Shown here piece after piece: positions 1 through 4,996 of a stretch of 7,077 nucleotides of DNA. Every line of letters starts with the position of its first letter. Positions within the stretch are counted from its first letter, which is position 1. This DNA comes from an uncultured Bordetella sp. (GTDB lineage Bacteria > Pseudomonadota > Gammaproteobacteria > Burkholderiales > Burkholderiaceae_B). The translations under genes were made by a program, and so were the position numbers. The notes beneath the pieces were generated by a model, which was not told where the DNA came from, searched no databases, and saw only the letters and a list, made by a program, of their open reading frames with translations. The stretch covers positions 1-7,077 of the forward strand of contig CALGFL010000109.1 of assembly GCA_937881145.1 (NCBI GenBank). The letters run 5' to 3'.

Positions 1-126
1 GAACAGTGCCGCCTGCTCGACCTGCCCTGGCTCTAACTGGGCTACTGTATCACCGCAAGCCCCAAAATGTCCTACAAGGCCAGCTTCCAGCCCCAGCAAA
101 AGCTGATCGACGATCGCTGGCAATAA
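1..126 (+). pseudogene. bpt: 3' end of bpt (aspartate/glutamate leucyltransferase), interrupted by an in-frame stop
   Basis: Frame 1 reads the C-terminal end of the bacterial leucyl/arginyl-tRNA-protein transferase family. Bpt transfers leucine from Leu-tRNA to proteins with N-terminal Asp or Glu, marking them for ClpS/ClpAP degradation in the cytoplasm. Family-like stretches are LPWL followed by LGY, then PKMSYKASFQP and a terminal DDRWQ before TAA at 124-126. Between LPWL and LGY the codon at 34-36 is TAA, where the family normally has Tyr (TAC or TAT), so a single C-to-A or T-to-A change explains it. The stop would remove 30 codons: the missing Tyr and the conserved 29-residue tail with its PKM-x-YK motif. 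The gene starts upstream of the window, so I cannot tell whether the rest is intact. A base-call error is possible. The bpt-pyrD adjacency is familiar from Bordetella-type genomes. Confidence 0.72.
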
Positions 127-153
127 AGCGCCTTCAATAAGAGAAGCCGCGAG

Positions 154-221
154 GTCCGTCCAGGCCGAGCCGGTGCGGTCGGCTCTTCGGAGCCGACCGC
201 ACCGGCTCGGCCTGGACGGAC
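154..221. repeat. Perfect 32-bp inverted repeat with TTCG loop
   Basis: The left arm at 154-185 and right arm at 190-221 are exact reverse complements over all 32 bp, closed by the loop TTCG at 186-189 with a C-G closing pair, which in RNA is the very stable cUUCGg tetraloop. No T-run follows on the plus strand and no A-run precedes, so it is not a canonical rho-independent terminator, though it lies where a terminator for bpt would be expected. Each arm contains its own small imperfect palindrome (GCCGA and CC at 164-171 facing GG and TCGGC at 177-183), so two small hairpins are an alternative fold. It could be a transcription insulator, an RNase III substrate, or a REPIN-like or other small repeat. 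The structure is certain; the role is not. Confidence 0.95.
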
Positions 222-238
222 GACTCAAAAACTCAAAT

Positions 239-244
239 TACAAT
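239..244 (+). promoter_or_regulatory. Possible -10 element for pyrD
   Basis: TACAAT matches five of six bases of the sigma-70 -10 consensus and lies in a short AT-rich stretch (225-244) between the hairpin and pyrD. There is no convincing -35 at 16-18 bp, because that position falls in the right arm of the hairpin. If it is used, transcription would begin at about 250-255, practically on the pyrD ATG, giving a leaderless or nearly leaderless mRNA. This fits the lack of a Shine-Dalgarno sequence before pyrD. Confidence 0.3.
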
Positions 245-254
245 CGTGACCACC

Positions 255-1292
255 ATGTCGATCCTATTCAACGCCTACCCCCTGGCCCGCGCCGCCCTCT
301 TCGCAATGGATGCGGAGACTGCCCACGAAGTCACCCTGGCCAACCTGCAACGCGCCCACGATTGCGGCGCCATGCGCGCCCTCCTGCACGCCAGCCCCAA
401 GGCCCCCATCACCCTCATGGGCCTGAAACTGGCCAACCCCGTCGGCCTGGCCGCCGGCCTGGACAAGAACGGCGCCCACATCGACGCCCTGGGCAACATG
501 GGATTCGGCTTCATCGAAGTCGGCACGGTCACCCCGCGCGCGCAGCCTGGCAACCCCAAGCCGCGCATGTTCCGCCTGCCCAAGGCCAATGCGCTCATCA
601 ACCGCCTGGGCTTCAACAACCAGGGGCTGGACGCCTTCCTGGCCAACGTGCAACGCAGCCAATGGCGCAAAAAGGGCGGCGTCGTGGGCCTGAACATCGG
701 CAAGAACGCCGACACGCCCATCGAGCGCGCCGCCGACGACTACCTGCTGGGCCTGGCCGGCGTGTATCCGCACGCCGACTACATCACGGTGAACATCTCC
801 TCGCCCAACACCCATAATCTGCGCGCCCTGCAAGGCGAAGACGAACTGGCCGCGCTGCTGGACCGGCTGCGCGACCAGCGCGCCGAACTGGCCGACCGGC
901 ACGGCCGTCATGTACCCCTTGCGGTCAAGATCGCCCCAGACCTCACCCAGGAACAGATCGACGTCATCGCCGATCTGCTGCCGCGCCATGGCGTGGAGGG
1001 CGTCATCGCCACCAACACCACCCTGTCGCGCGACCACGTCAAAGGCCTGCCGCACGCCGACGAAGCCGGCGGCCTGTCGGGCACGCCGGTGCACGCGCTG
1101 TCCCTTGCCGTGATCGAACGCCTGCGCAAACAGGCCGGCAGCGCGTTGGCCATCATCGGCGTGGGCGGCATCCTGTCGGGCAAGGAGGCGCGCGAGAAAG
1201 TCGCTGCCGGCGCCGACGCCGTGCAGCTCTACACCGGCCTGATCTACCGCGGCCCGGCCTTGGTGGCCGAGTGCGCGCGGGCGCTGGCCTGA
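255..1292 (+). CDS. pyrD: Dihydroorotate dehydrogenase (quinone), class 2
   Basis: PyrD oxidises dihydroorotate to orotate, the fourth step of pyrimidine synthesis. It uses FMN and passes electrons to ubiquinone at the inner face of the cytoplasmic membrane. The 345-residue product is close to the 336 of E. coli PyrD. Visible motifs, numbered from the ATG, are [10 protein letters not shown] at 64-73, the RLGFNNQG segment, [15 protein letters not shown] with Ser183 equivalent to the class 2 catalytic serine, [18 protein letters not shown] at 302-306 and [10 protein letters not shown] near the C-terminus (FMN phosphate site). The N-terminal extension typical of class 2 membrane-associated enzymes is present. 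An in-frame GTG at 246 would add three residues; I prefer ATG 255 because [10 protein letters not shown] aligns with family N-termini. Neither start has a good ribosome-binding site. A DUF924 gene follows after 50 nt, possibly cotranscribed. Confidence 0.97.
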   Translation: MSILFNAYPLARAALFAMDAETAHEVTLANLQRAHDCGAMRALLHASPKAPITLMGLKLANPVGLAAGLDKNGAHIDALGNMGFGFIEVGTVTPRAQPGNPKPRMFRLPKANALINRLGFNNQGLDAFLANVQRSQWRKKGGVVGLNIGKNADTPIERAADDYLLGLAGVYPHADYITVNISSPNTHNLRALQGEDELAALLDRLRDQRAELADRHGRHVPLAVKIAPDLTQEQIDVIADLLPRHGVEGVIATNTTLSRDHVKGLPHADEAGGLSGTPVHALSLAVIERLRKQAGSALAIIGVGGILSGKEAREKVAAGADAVQLYTGLIYRGPALVAECARALA

Positions 1293-1328
1293 TCGCGCCA
1301 CGAGTCCCGCAGCGCCGACCTGCCCGCC

Positions 1329-1333
1329 AAGGA
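1329..1333 (+). promoter_or_regulatory. Ribosome-binding site fixing the DUF924 start
   Basis: AAGGA lies 9 nt before ATG 1343. The longer open frame from ATG 1271 overlaps pyrD by 22 nt, and its extra 24 residues are Arg/Pro/Ala-rich with no family resemblance. The Shine-Dalgarno sequence therefore favours 1343. Confidence 0.65.
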
Positions 1334-1342
1334 AATCCCGCC

Positions 1343-1888
1343 ATGTCCGCACCGCTCGAACAAGCCCAGGCCATCGTCGAATTCTGGCGGCGCTCCGAGG
1401 CCCACTGGTTCCGCAAGAGCGAGGCTTTCGATCGGACATTCCGCGAACGCTTCCTGAACCTGCATTTGGCCGCGGCGCGCGGTGAACTCGACGGCTGGGG
1501 CAATACGCCCGCGGGATCGCTGGCGCTGCTCATCCTGCTGGATCAATTTCCGCGCAATGCCTTTCGCGGCACGGCGCACATGTATGCGACCGACCCGCTG
1601 GCGCGACGCTATGCCCGGCAAGCCCTGGCGCTGGGCCACATGGAGCCGGTGCAAAAAGCGCTGCGCCTGTTTTTCTGCCTGCCTTTCGCGCACTCGGAAG
1701 ACCTCGCGGACCAGGACCTGTCGATCACGCTTCATGCCGGGCTGGGCCCGAGCCATATGCCCCATGCGCGGGAACATCGGGACATCGTCCTGCGGTTCGG
1801 GCGCTTTCCCCATCGCAACCCTTTGCTATTGCGCGAGACCACGGCCGAGGAACAGGCCTTTCTGGACGCCGGCGGCTTCGCCGGCTAG
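1343..1888 (+). CDS. DUF924 family protein
   Basis: The 181-residue soluble protein belongs to the DUF924 family (COG3803-type, predicted all-helical with a TPR-like fold), whose biochemical role is unknown to me. Recognisable family signatures are an N-terminal VEFW-R segment followed by HWF, LLDQFPRN at about 65-72, the FFCLPFAHSED stretch mid-protein, and RFGRFPHRN at 151-159 near the C-terminus. The length fits the usual size of about 180-200 residues. There is no signal peptide or membrane segment. It follows pyrD in the same direction after 50 nt with no terminator between them, so cotranscription is likely, but a functional link to pyrimidine synthesis is not implied. It ends in front of a strong bidirectional terminator at 1949-1978. 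Confidence 0.9.
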   Translation: MSAPLEQAQAIVEFWRRSEAHWFRKSEAFDRTFRERFLNLHLAAARGELDGWGNTPAGSLALLILLDQFPRNAFRGTAHMYATDPLARRYARQALALGHMEPVQKALRLFFCLPFAHSEDLADQDLSITLHAGLGPSHMPHAREHRDIVLRFGRFPHRNPLLLRETTAEEQAFLDAGGFAG

Positions 1889-1948
1889 CGGGCTTGCACG
1901 CGGCGGCGTCCGTATCCGCAAACCCGCGCATGTGCGGCACGCCCAATG

Positions 1949-1978
1949 AAAAAAAGGCCACCCGAAGGTGGCCTTTTT
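1949..1978. terminator. Bidirectional rho-independent terminator
   Basis: A perfect 12-bp stem (1951-1962 with 1967-1978) and CGAA loop (1963-1966) has the GGCCACC/GGTGGCC core flanked by an A-run on the left (1949-1955) and a T-run on the right (1974-1978). It can therefore end transcripts on both strands: the pyrD-DUF924 message coming from the left and the phasin message from the right, whose stop codon is only 18 nt away. Confidence 0.92.
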
Positions 1979-1995
1979 GCGAAGCTTGCCTGGAT

Positions 1996-2571
1996 TCAGG
2001 CGGCGCGGCGGCGCGAAGTGGCCTTGCCGGCGGCTTCGGCGGCGTCGGTGGCGGCCTTGAACGTCGCGTTGGCGGCGGCGCTCAGGTTGCTTTCGGCGAC
2101 GTCTGCGGCTTGCTTGGCAGCCTTGGCCAGCGAGTCATAAGCGCTGGTCGCGGTGGCCAGCGAGGACTTCAGCATGGCGACGGCGCTTTCCGAACCGGCG
2201 GGCGCGTTCTTGGTCAGTTGCTCGACGGCGGCATTGACTTGCTCACGGCCTTCGGCGATCTGGGCTTCGGCCAGCTTCGACAGCTCGGTTTGCACGCCGG
2301 CGAAGATGTCGTACAGGTGCTTGCTGTAGGCCAGGGCTTTGTCGGCGCTGGGCTGGGCGGAAGCGGAAATGAACGACGACACGTCCTGGGCGTCCTTCAG
2401 GTCGGTGGCTTGCTGGGACTTTTGCGAAACTTCGTCCAGGGTGGCCTTGACAACCTTCAGGTTCAGGTCGATCAGCTTTTCGAAGCCTTCGAAGACAGCG
2501 CTCTGGGCGGCGACGAAGGTGTTGACGGCGGCTTTCTGGCGGGCCAGAACTTGTTGGGGGATGGCGCTCAT
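1996..2571 (-). CDS. phaP: Phasin family protein (polyhydroxyalkanoate granule coat)
   Basis: Phasins are small amphipathic proteins that coat polyhydroxybutyrate granules, controlling their number and size in the cytoplasm. This 191-residue product matches the phasin_2 type of betaproteobacteria: an N-terminal QVLARQKAAVNTF segment, FEGFEKLIDLNLKVVKATLDE, the SSFISASAQP stretch near residues 65-75, YSKHLYDIFAGVQTEL, and a long Ala/Ser/Lys-rich helical second half ending in a basic TSRRRAA tail. There are no cysteines or membrane segments. The start at 2571 is preceded by AAGGAGAGA (2576-2584) at good spacing; an ATG at 2652 would add 27 residues but lies at the predicted transcription start. 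A near-consensus promoter and two PhaR-like operators lie upstream, suggesting repression that is lifted when granules sequester PhaR. It converges on the DUF924 gene across a shared terminator. Confidence 0.93.
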   Translation of the reverse strand: MSAIPQQVLARQKAAVNTFVAAQSAVFEGFEKLIDLNLKVVKATLDEVSQKSQQATDLKDAQDVSSFISASAQPSADKALAYSKHLYDIFAGVQTELSKLAEAQIAEGREQVNAAVEQLTKNAPAGSESAVAMLKSSLATATSAYDSLAKAAKQAADVAESNLSAAANATFKAATDAAEAAGKATSRRRAA

Positions 2572-2640
2572 TGAATCTCTCCTTGCTTGAGATAAGTTGG
2601 GCGGCCTGGCTGCTACCGCCGTGTAGATGCTGCTCTTTGC

Positions 2641-2652
2641 TGCATTGCACAA
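2641..2652 (-). promoter_or_regulatory. Candidate PhaR operator O1 at the phaP transcription start
   Basis: On the minus strand this reads TTGTGCAATGCA and continues GCAA. It covers the expected +1 of the phaP promoter, just downstream of the -10 at 2658-2663. It matches 11 of 12 bases of the element at 2693-2704, in opposite orientation. GC-spaced TGCA motifs of this type are bound by the PHB-responsive repressor PhaR in related bacteria, from my recollection of Ralstonia eutropha work. PhaR itself is not encoded in the window. Confidence 0.55.
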
Positions 2653-2657
2653 ATGCT

Positions 2658-2685
2658 ATTTTAGGCTTCTGTTTTTGACTGTCAA
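2658..2685 (-). promoter_or_regulatory. Sigma-70 promoter of phaP
   Basis: On the minus strand a perfect TTGACA -35 (2680-2685) and TAAAAT -10 (2658-2663, five of six) are separated by 16 bp. Transcription would start near 2650, giving a leader of about 80 nt before the phasin ATG at 2571. The -35 lies in the short palindrome-like TTGACTGTCAA (2675-2685). Confidence 0.8.
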
Positions 2686-2692
2686 GAGTTTT

Positions 2693-2704
2693 TTGTGCAA
2701 CGCA
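2693..2704 (+). promoter_or_regulatory. Candidate PhaR operator O2 upstream of the phaP -35
   Basis: TTGTGCAACGCA on the plus strand is the inverted near-identical copy of O1 (one mismatch, C for T). It begins 7 bp beyond the -35 hexamer. Together the two copies bracket the promoter, which fits a repressor occupying the start site and the region upstream of the -35. Confidence 0.5.
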
Positions 2705-2929
2705 ATATAAACAGGTGCTTCTAGAGAGTAACGCCCGGGAGATCTGCCTCCTGCAGCGATGCTGCAATGCAACATCTTAGCTTTTTTCAGCTTGTTCTAA
2801 GGGAAACCAGGGGTAACCCTTCCCCGCTGTTTTCCATAGACTCGCGTTCACCCAGACGATCGGCCGGCCAGGCACCGCGCCCGGCGTGGGGAAAACAAAA
2901 AAGCACTCAGGCTCCCGGCCTCCCTCATT
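2705..2929. other. Phasin/Bug intergenic region, remainder
   Basis: No convincing gene is visible in this part of the 368-bp gap between phaP and the Bug gene. It holds a TATAAA (2706-2711) without a matching -35, a further TGCTGCAATGCAACA element (2760-2774) resembling O1, an interrupted AAGGG/CCCTT inverted repeat (2799-2803 and 2817-2821), and an A-rich patch at 2892-2901. A promoter for the Bug gene must lie somewhere here, but I cannot place it with confidence. An in-frame ATG at 2886 lacks a Shine-Dalgarno sequence. Confidence 0.5.
2760..2774. promoter_or_regulatory. Third TGCA-type element, possible distal PhaR site
   Basis: TGCTGCAATGCAACA shares the TGCTGCAWTGCA core with the plus-strand sequence of O1. 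It lies about 75 bp upstream of the phaP -35 and about 165 bp before the Bug gene. It could be an auxiliary operator or a chance match in a TGC-rich stretch. Confidence 0.3.
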
Positions 2930-2939
2930 GGAGAAAACC

Positions 2940-3920
2940 ATGAATCGATTTACCCGCACCCTGGCGGCAACGCTGGGCACCGTGGCCCTGCTCGCCGCCA
3001 CCGGCGCCAGCGCCGCCGACTACCCCGATCACGCCATCAGCGTCGTGGTGCCCTTCGCCGCGGGCGGCCCCACCGACACCGTGGCCCGCAACCTGGCCCA
3101 GGCCATGGCCACGAACATGGGCCAGGGTATCGTCGTCGAGAACAAGGGCGGCGCCGGCGGCACCATCGGCACCAGCTTCGTGGCCCGCGCCCCGGCCGAC
3201 GGCTACACCCTGCTGCTGATGCACGTGGGCTTCTCCACCGCGCCGAGCCTCTACAAGAAGCCTGGCTACGACCCCGACACCAGCTTCGAACCCATCGGCC
3301 TGATCGTGGACGTGCCCATGACCGTGCTGGCCCGCTCCGATTTCCCGCCCAAGGACATCTCGGAACTGGCCGCCTACGTCAAGGCGAACGCCAGCAAGAT
3401 CACCCTGGCCAATGCCGGCATCGGCGCGGCCAGCCATCTGTGCGGCGTCATGCTCAACGAAGCGTTCGGCGTGAACCTGCTGACCGTGCCTTACAAGGGC
3501 ACGGCGCCGGCCATGAACGATCTGCTGAGCAAGCAAGTGGACATGCTGTGCGACCAGACCACCAACACCACGCAGCAGATCCGCGCCAAGACGGTCAAGG
3601 CCTATGCGGTCACCAGCCTGACGCGCGTGCCGACCTTGCCCGGCCTGCCCACCATGGACGAGTCCGGCTTCAAGGGCTTTCAGGTCGGCATCTGGCACGG
3701 CCTGTGGGCGCCCAAGGGCACGCCCAAGCCTGTGATCGACAAGCTGGTCAAGAGTCTGCAGACCGCGCTGGCCGATCCCAAGTTCCAGAACAGCATGCAG
3801 CAGCTGGGCACCACCGTGCTGGCGAGCGAGGCCAACCCCGAAGCGCTGCAGGCCAAGGTCAAGCAGCAAGTGCCCCAGTGGGCCGAACTGTTCAAGAAGG
3901 CCGGCGTGCAGCCGCAATAA
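2940..3920 (+). CDS. Bug/TctC family periplasmic solute-binding protein, BugD-like
   Basis: This 326-residue protein belongs to the Bug family of tripartite tricarboxylate-type binding proteins, which capture small carboxylates or amino acids in the periplasm. A classic signal peptide ends in GASA with predicted cleavage after residue 25. The first ligand-loop region VVPFAAGGPTDTVAR begins near residue 35, followed by NKGGAGGTIG, ADGYTLL, NAGIGAASHLCG at 158-169, VPYKGTAPAMNDLL, CDQTTNTT at 204-211, and WHGLWAPKGTP. The DQTTNTT and SHLCG signatures recall the aspartate-binding BugD group of Bordetella, as I remember it. Its only two cysteines, C168 and C204, lie near the ligand region and could form a disulfide. 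No TctA/TctB membrane genes are in the window, so it is an orphan here, common in this family. ATG 2940 has GGAGA at 2930-2934. The ligand is unknown. Confidence 0.93.
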   Translation: MNRFTRTLAATLGTVALLAATGASAADYPDHAISVVVPFAAGGPTDTVARNLAQAMATNMGQGIVVENKGGAGGTIGTSFVARAPADGYTLLLMHVGFSTAPSLYKKPGYDPDTSFEPIGLIVDVPMTVLARSDFPPKDISELAAYVKANASKITLANAGIGAASHLCGVMLNEAFGVNLLTVPYKGTAPAMNDLLSKQVDMLCDQTTNTTQQIRAKTVKAYAVTSLTRVPTLPGLPTMDESGFKGFQVGIWHGLWAPKGTPKPVIDKLVKSLQTALADPKFQNSMQQLGTTVLASEANPEALQAKVKQQVPQWAELFKKAGVQPQ

Positions 3921-3942
3921 ACGGCGCGACGGGCCTGTTCCA

Positions 3943-3973
3943 GAGAAAACCCGGCCTTGCGCCGGGTTTTCTC
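3943..3973. terminator. Bidirectional terminator between Bug and LysR genes
   Basis: A perfect 13-bp stem (3943-3955 with 3961-3973) and 5-nt loop CTTGC has AAAACCCGGC facing GCCGGGTTTT. The T-run within the right arm (3967-3970) and the A-run in the left arm allow termination on both strands. It lies 22 nt after the Bug stop codon and 10 nt from the convergent LysR gene's stop codon. Confidence 0.88.
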
Positions 3974-3983
3974 GTTTCGGGGC

Positions 3984-4886
3984 TTATCGCAGCATGCCCT
4001 GTGACGCCGGGAGCATGCCGACGAAACTGTGCAGCAGGGGATCGCGCGAATCTGCGCGCCAGACCAGCTCCAGGTCGAATTTCAGGTCGAGTCCGCCGAC
4101 CTCTTTGAGGACGACCCCGGCCGGGCAGTGATACTTGTATGAAGAAGGAACGATGGTGCAGCCAAGTCCTGCCGATACCAACCCTATGATGGTGGGAATG
4201 TCGGCCGCCGCCGCCGTACCCGGCTGCCCCGTCGGAATGTTTGCCGCCTTCAGTATGCGCGCCAGAGCATCGTAGTGAGAGGGCGAATCCTGGCGCGGGA
4301 ACAGAATGAATTTCTGTCCGGCCAGATCGCCGAGCGCGCGTATCTTACCCAGGCCGCGGGCGGTGGCCGCCGGCATCGCGAGCACCATCCGGTCTTCGTA
4401 GACCTTGACGCCCTCCACCTCGGCATCCAGGGGCGAGCGCCAGGCGACGATGCCGGCATCGAGCTCGTGGCGCTTGACGGCCTCGAGCTGCCAAGCCGAC
4501 AGGCCCGATTTCACCATGACCGAGGCATCGGGAGATTCGCGCGACAGTTCGGCAATGGCGTGCCCCAGCGCCGGCAGCCAGCCATAGCCCGGGATGATCC
4601 CGACACGCAGGGAACCGGCCTTGCCCTTGGCCGCCAGCCCCACTTGCGCGCGCAATGACGCGGTGCCGGCGAGCAGCAGCCTTGCGTGAACCAGCAGGGC
4701 CTCCCCCGCCCGCGTGAGCGCCACGCCGCGCGGCAGGCGCACCAGCAGCCTGGCGCCGAACTCGTCTTCAAGCGCGGCCATCTGGCGCGACAGCGCGGGT
4801 TGCGCGATGTGCAGGACCTTCGCGGCGCCGGCAACGCTGCCCGCGGTGCAGACGGCGATGAAATAACGCAGTTGTCTCAGTTCCAA
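3984..4886 (-). CDS. LysR-type transcriptional regulator
   Basis: With a TTG start at 4886 the product is 300 residues, the standard LysR size, beginning with the family-typical ELRQLRYF. The winged helix-turn-helix occupies about residues 3-60: GSVAGAAKVLHIAQPALSRQM contains the recognition helix and is followed by LEDEFGARLLVR and LTRAGEALL. The periplasmic-binding-protein-like effector domain runs from about residue 90 (LRVGIIPGYG) to the end. An alternative ATG at 4916 would add ten residues but has no Shine-Dalgarno sequence, whereas AAGG (4893-4896) lies 6 nt before the TTG. The gene diverges from the deacylase-dehydratase pair and very likely controls it. The ATAT-N11-ATAT box at its own start suggests autoregulation. 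The inducer is unknown; it may be the substrate of the neighbouring enzymes. Confidence 0.93.
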   Translation of the reverse strand: MELRQLRYFIAVCTAGSVAGAAKVLHIAQPALSRQMAALEDEFGARLLVRLPRGVALTRAGEALLVHARLLLAGTASLRAQVGLAAKGKAGSLRVGIIPGYGWLPALGHAIAELSRESPDASVMVKSGLSAWQLEAVKRHELDAGIVAWRSPLDAEVEGVKVYEDRMVLAMPAATARGLGKIRALGDLAGQKFILFPRQDSPSHYDALARILKAANIPTGQPGTAAAADIPTIIGLVSAGLGCTIVPSSYKYHCPAGVVLKEVGGLDLKFDLELVWRADSRDPLLHSFVGMLPASQGMLR

Positions 4887-4887
4887 T

Positions 4888-4906
4888 ATATGCCTTGCAG
4901 GTATAT
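4888..4906. promoter_or_regulatory. LysR-type box, ATAT-N11-ATAT
   Basis: ATATGCCTTGCAGGTATAT is an interrupted palindrome with arms ATAT at 4888-4891 and 4903-4906 and inner CCT/AGG symmetry, fitting the T-N11-A rule for LysR-type operators. It covers the ribosome-binding site of the regulator gene and ends 2 nt before the TTG start codon. Its centre (4897) lies about 66 bp upstream of a predicted start for the divergent deacylase gene, the usual place for a LysR recognition site. Confidence 0.6.
4893..4896 (-). promoter_or_regulatory. Ribosome-binding site favouring the TTG start of the LysR gene
   Basis: The minus strand reads AAGG, then 6 nt, then TTG at 4886. The upstream ATG at 4916 has no purine-rich site before it. 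The RBS is moderate, but it agrees with family N-terminus length. Confidence 0.5.
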
Positions 4907-4927
4907 GAAGAGGCATTCAAAAAGTAT

Positions 4928-4956
4928 TTTTCAAGAGAGCCTCACATTCCTAACAT
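4928..4956 (+). promoter_or_regulatory. Weak candidate promoter for the deacylase-dehydratase operon
   Basis: TTTTCA (4928-4933) and TAACAT (4951-4956), four of six matches each, are separated by 17 bp. The start would be near 4963. Weak hexamers are normal for LysR-activated promoters, and the position relative to the LysR box is suitable. The region is AT-rich compared with its surroundings, so chance matches are possible. Confidence 0.35.
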
Positions 4957-4986
4957 TTCTGCTTCCTCACTCGCAGCATATATACC

Positions 4987-4993
4987 GGAAAGG
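4987..4993 (+). promoter_or_regulatory. Ribosome-binding site fixing the deacylase start
   Basis: GGAAAGG lies 3 nt before ATG 4997. The open frame extends back to an ATG at 4895, but the extra 34 residues would overlap the LysR box and the predicted promoter, and nothing in them resembles the family. Confidence 0.65.
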
Positions 4994-4996
4994 TTC

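Noticed and set aside
34..36. Programmed stop-codon recoding in bpt
   Set aside because: TAA is not a selenocysteine or pyrrolysine codon, and no recoding structure is evident; a point mutation or base-call error is simpler.
264..1439. Long minus-strand open frame (391 codons) antisense to pyrD
   Set aside because: It is the mirror of a GC-rich coding strand. The translation is low complexity, rich in Gly/Ala/Val/Gln/His, with no family resemblance, while pyrD on the plus strand is unmistakable.
1868..1885. Perfect 7-bp GC hairpin with a 4-nt loop at the end of the DUF924 gene
   Set aside because: It lies within coding sequence for Ala/Gly residues just before the stop codon and has no T-run; the clear terminator is at 1949-1978.
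1894..2574. Plus-strand 226-codon open frame across the phasin region
   Set aside because: Its glycine-rich translation is the complement of the Ala-rich phasin and it runs through the bidirectional terminator.
2706..2711. TATAAA as a plus-strand promoter -10 for the Bug gene
   Set aside because: No -35 is present at 16-18 bp; the nearest TTGACT (2675-2680) is 25 bp away, and the leader would exceed 200 nt.
2925..3917. Long minus-strand open frame antisense to the Bug gene
   Set aside because: Same codon-bias shadow; composition is Gly/His/Gln/Ala-rich and it ignores the terminator and start signals of the real gene.
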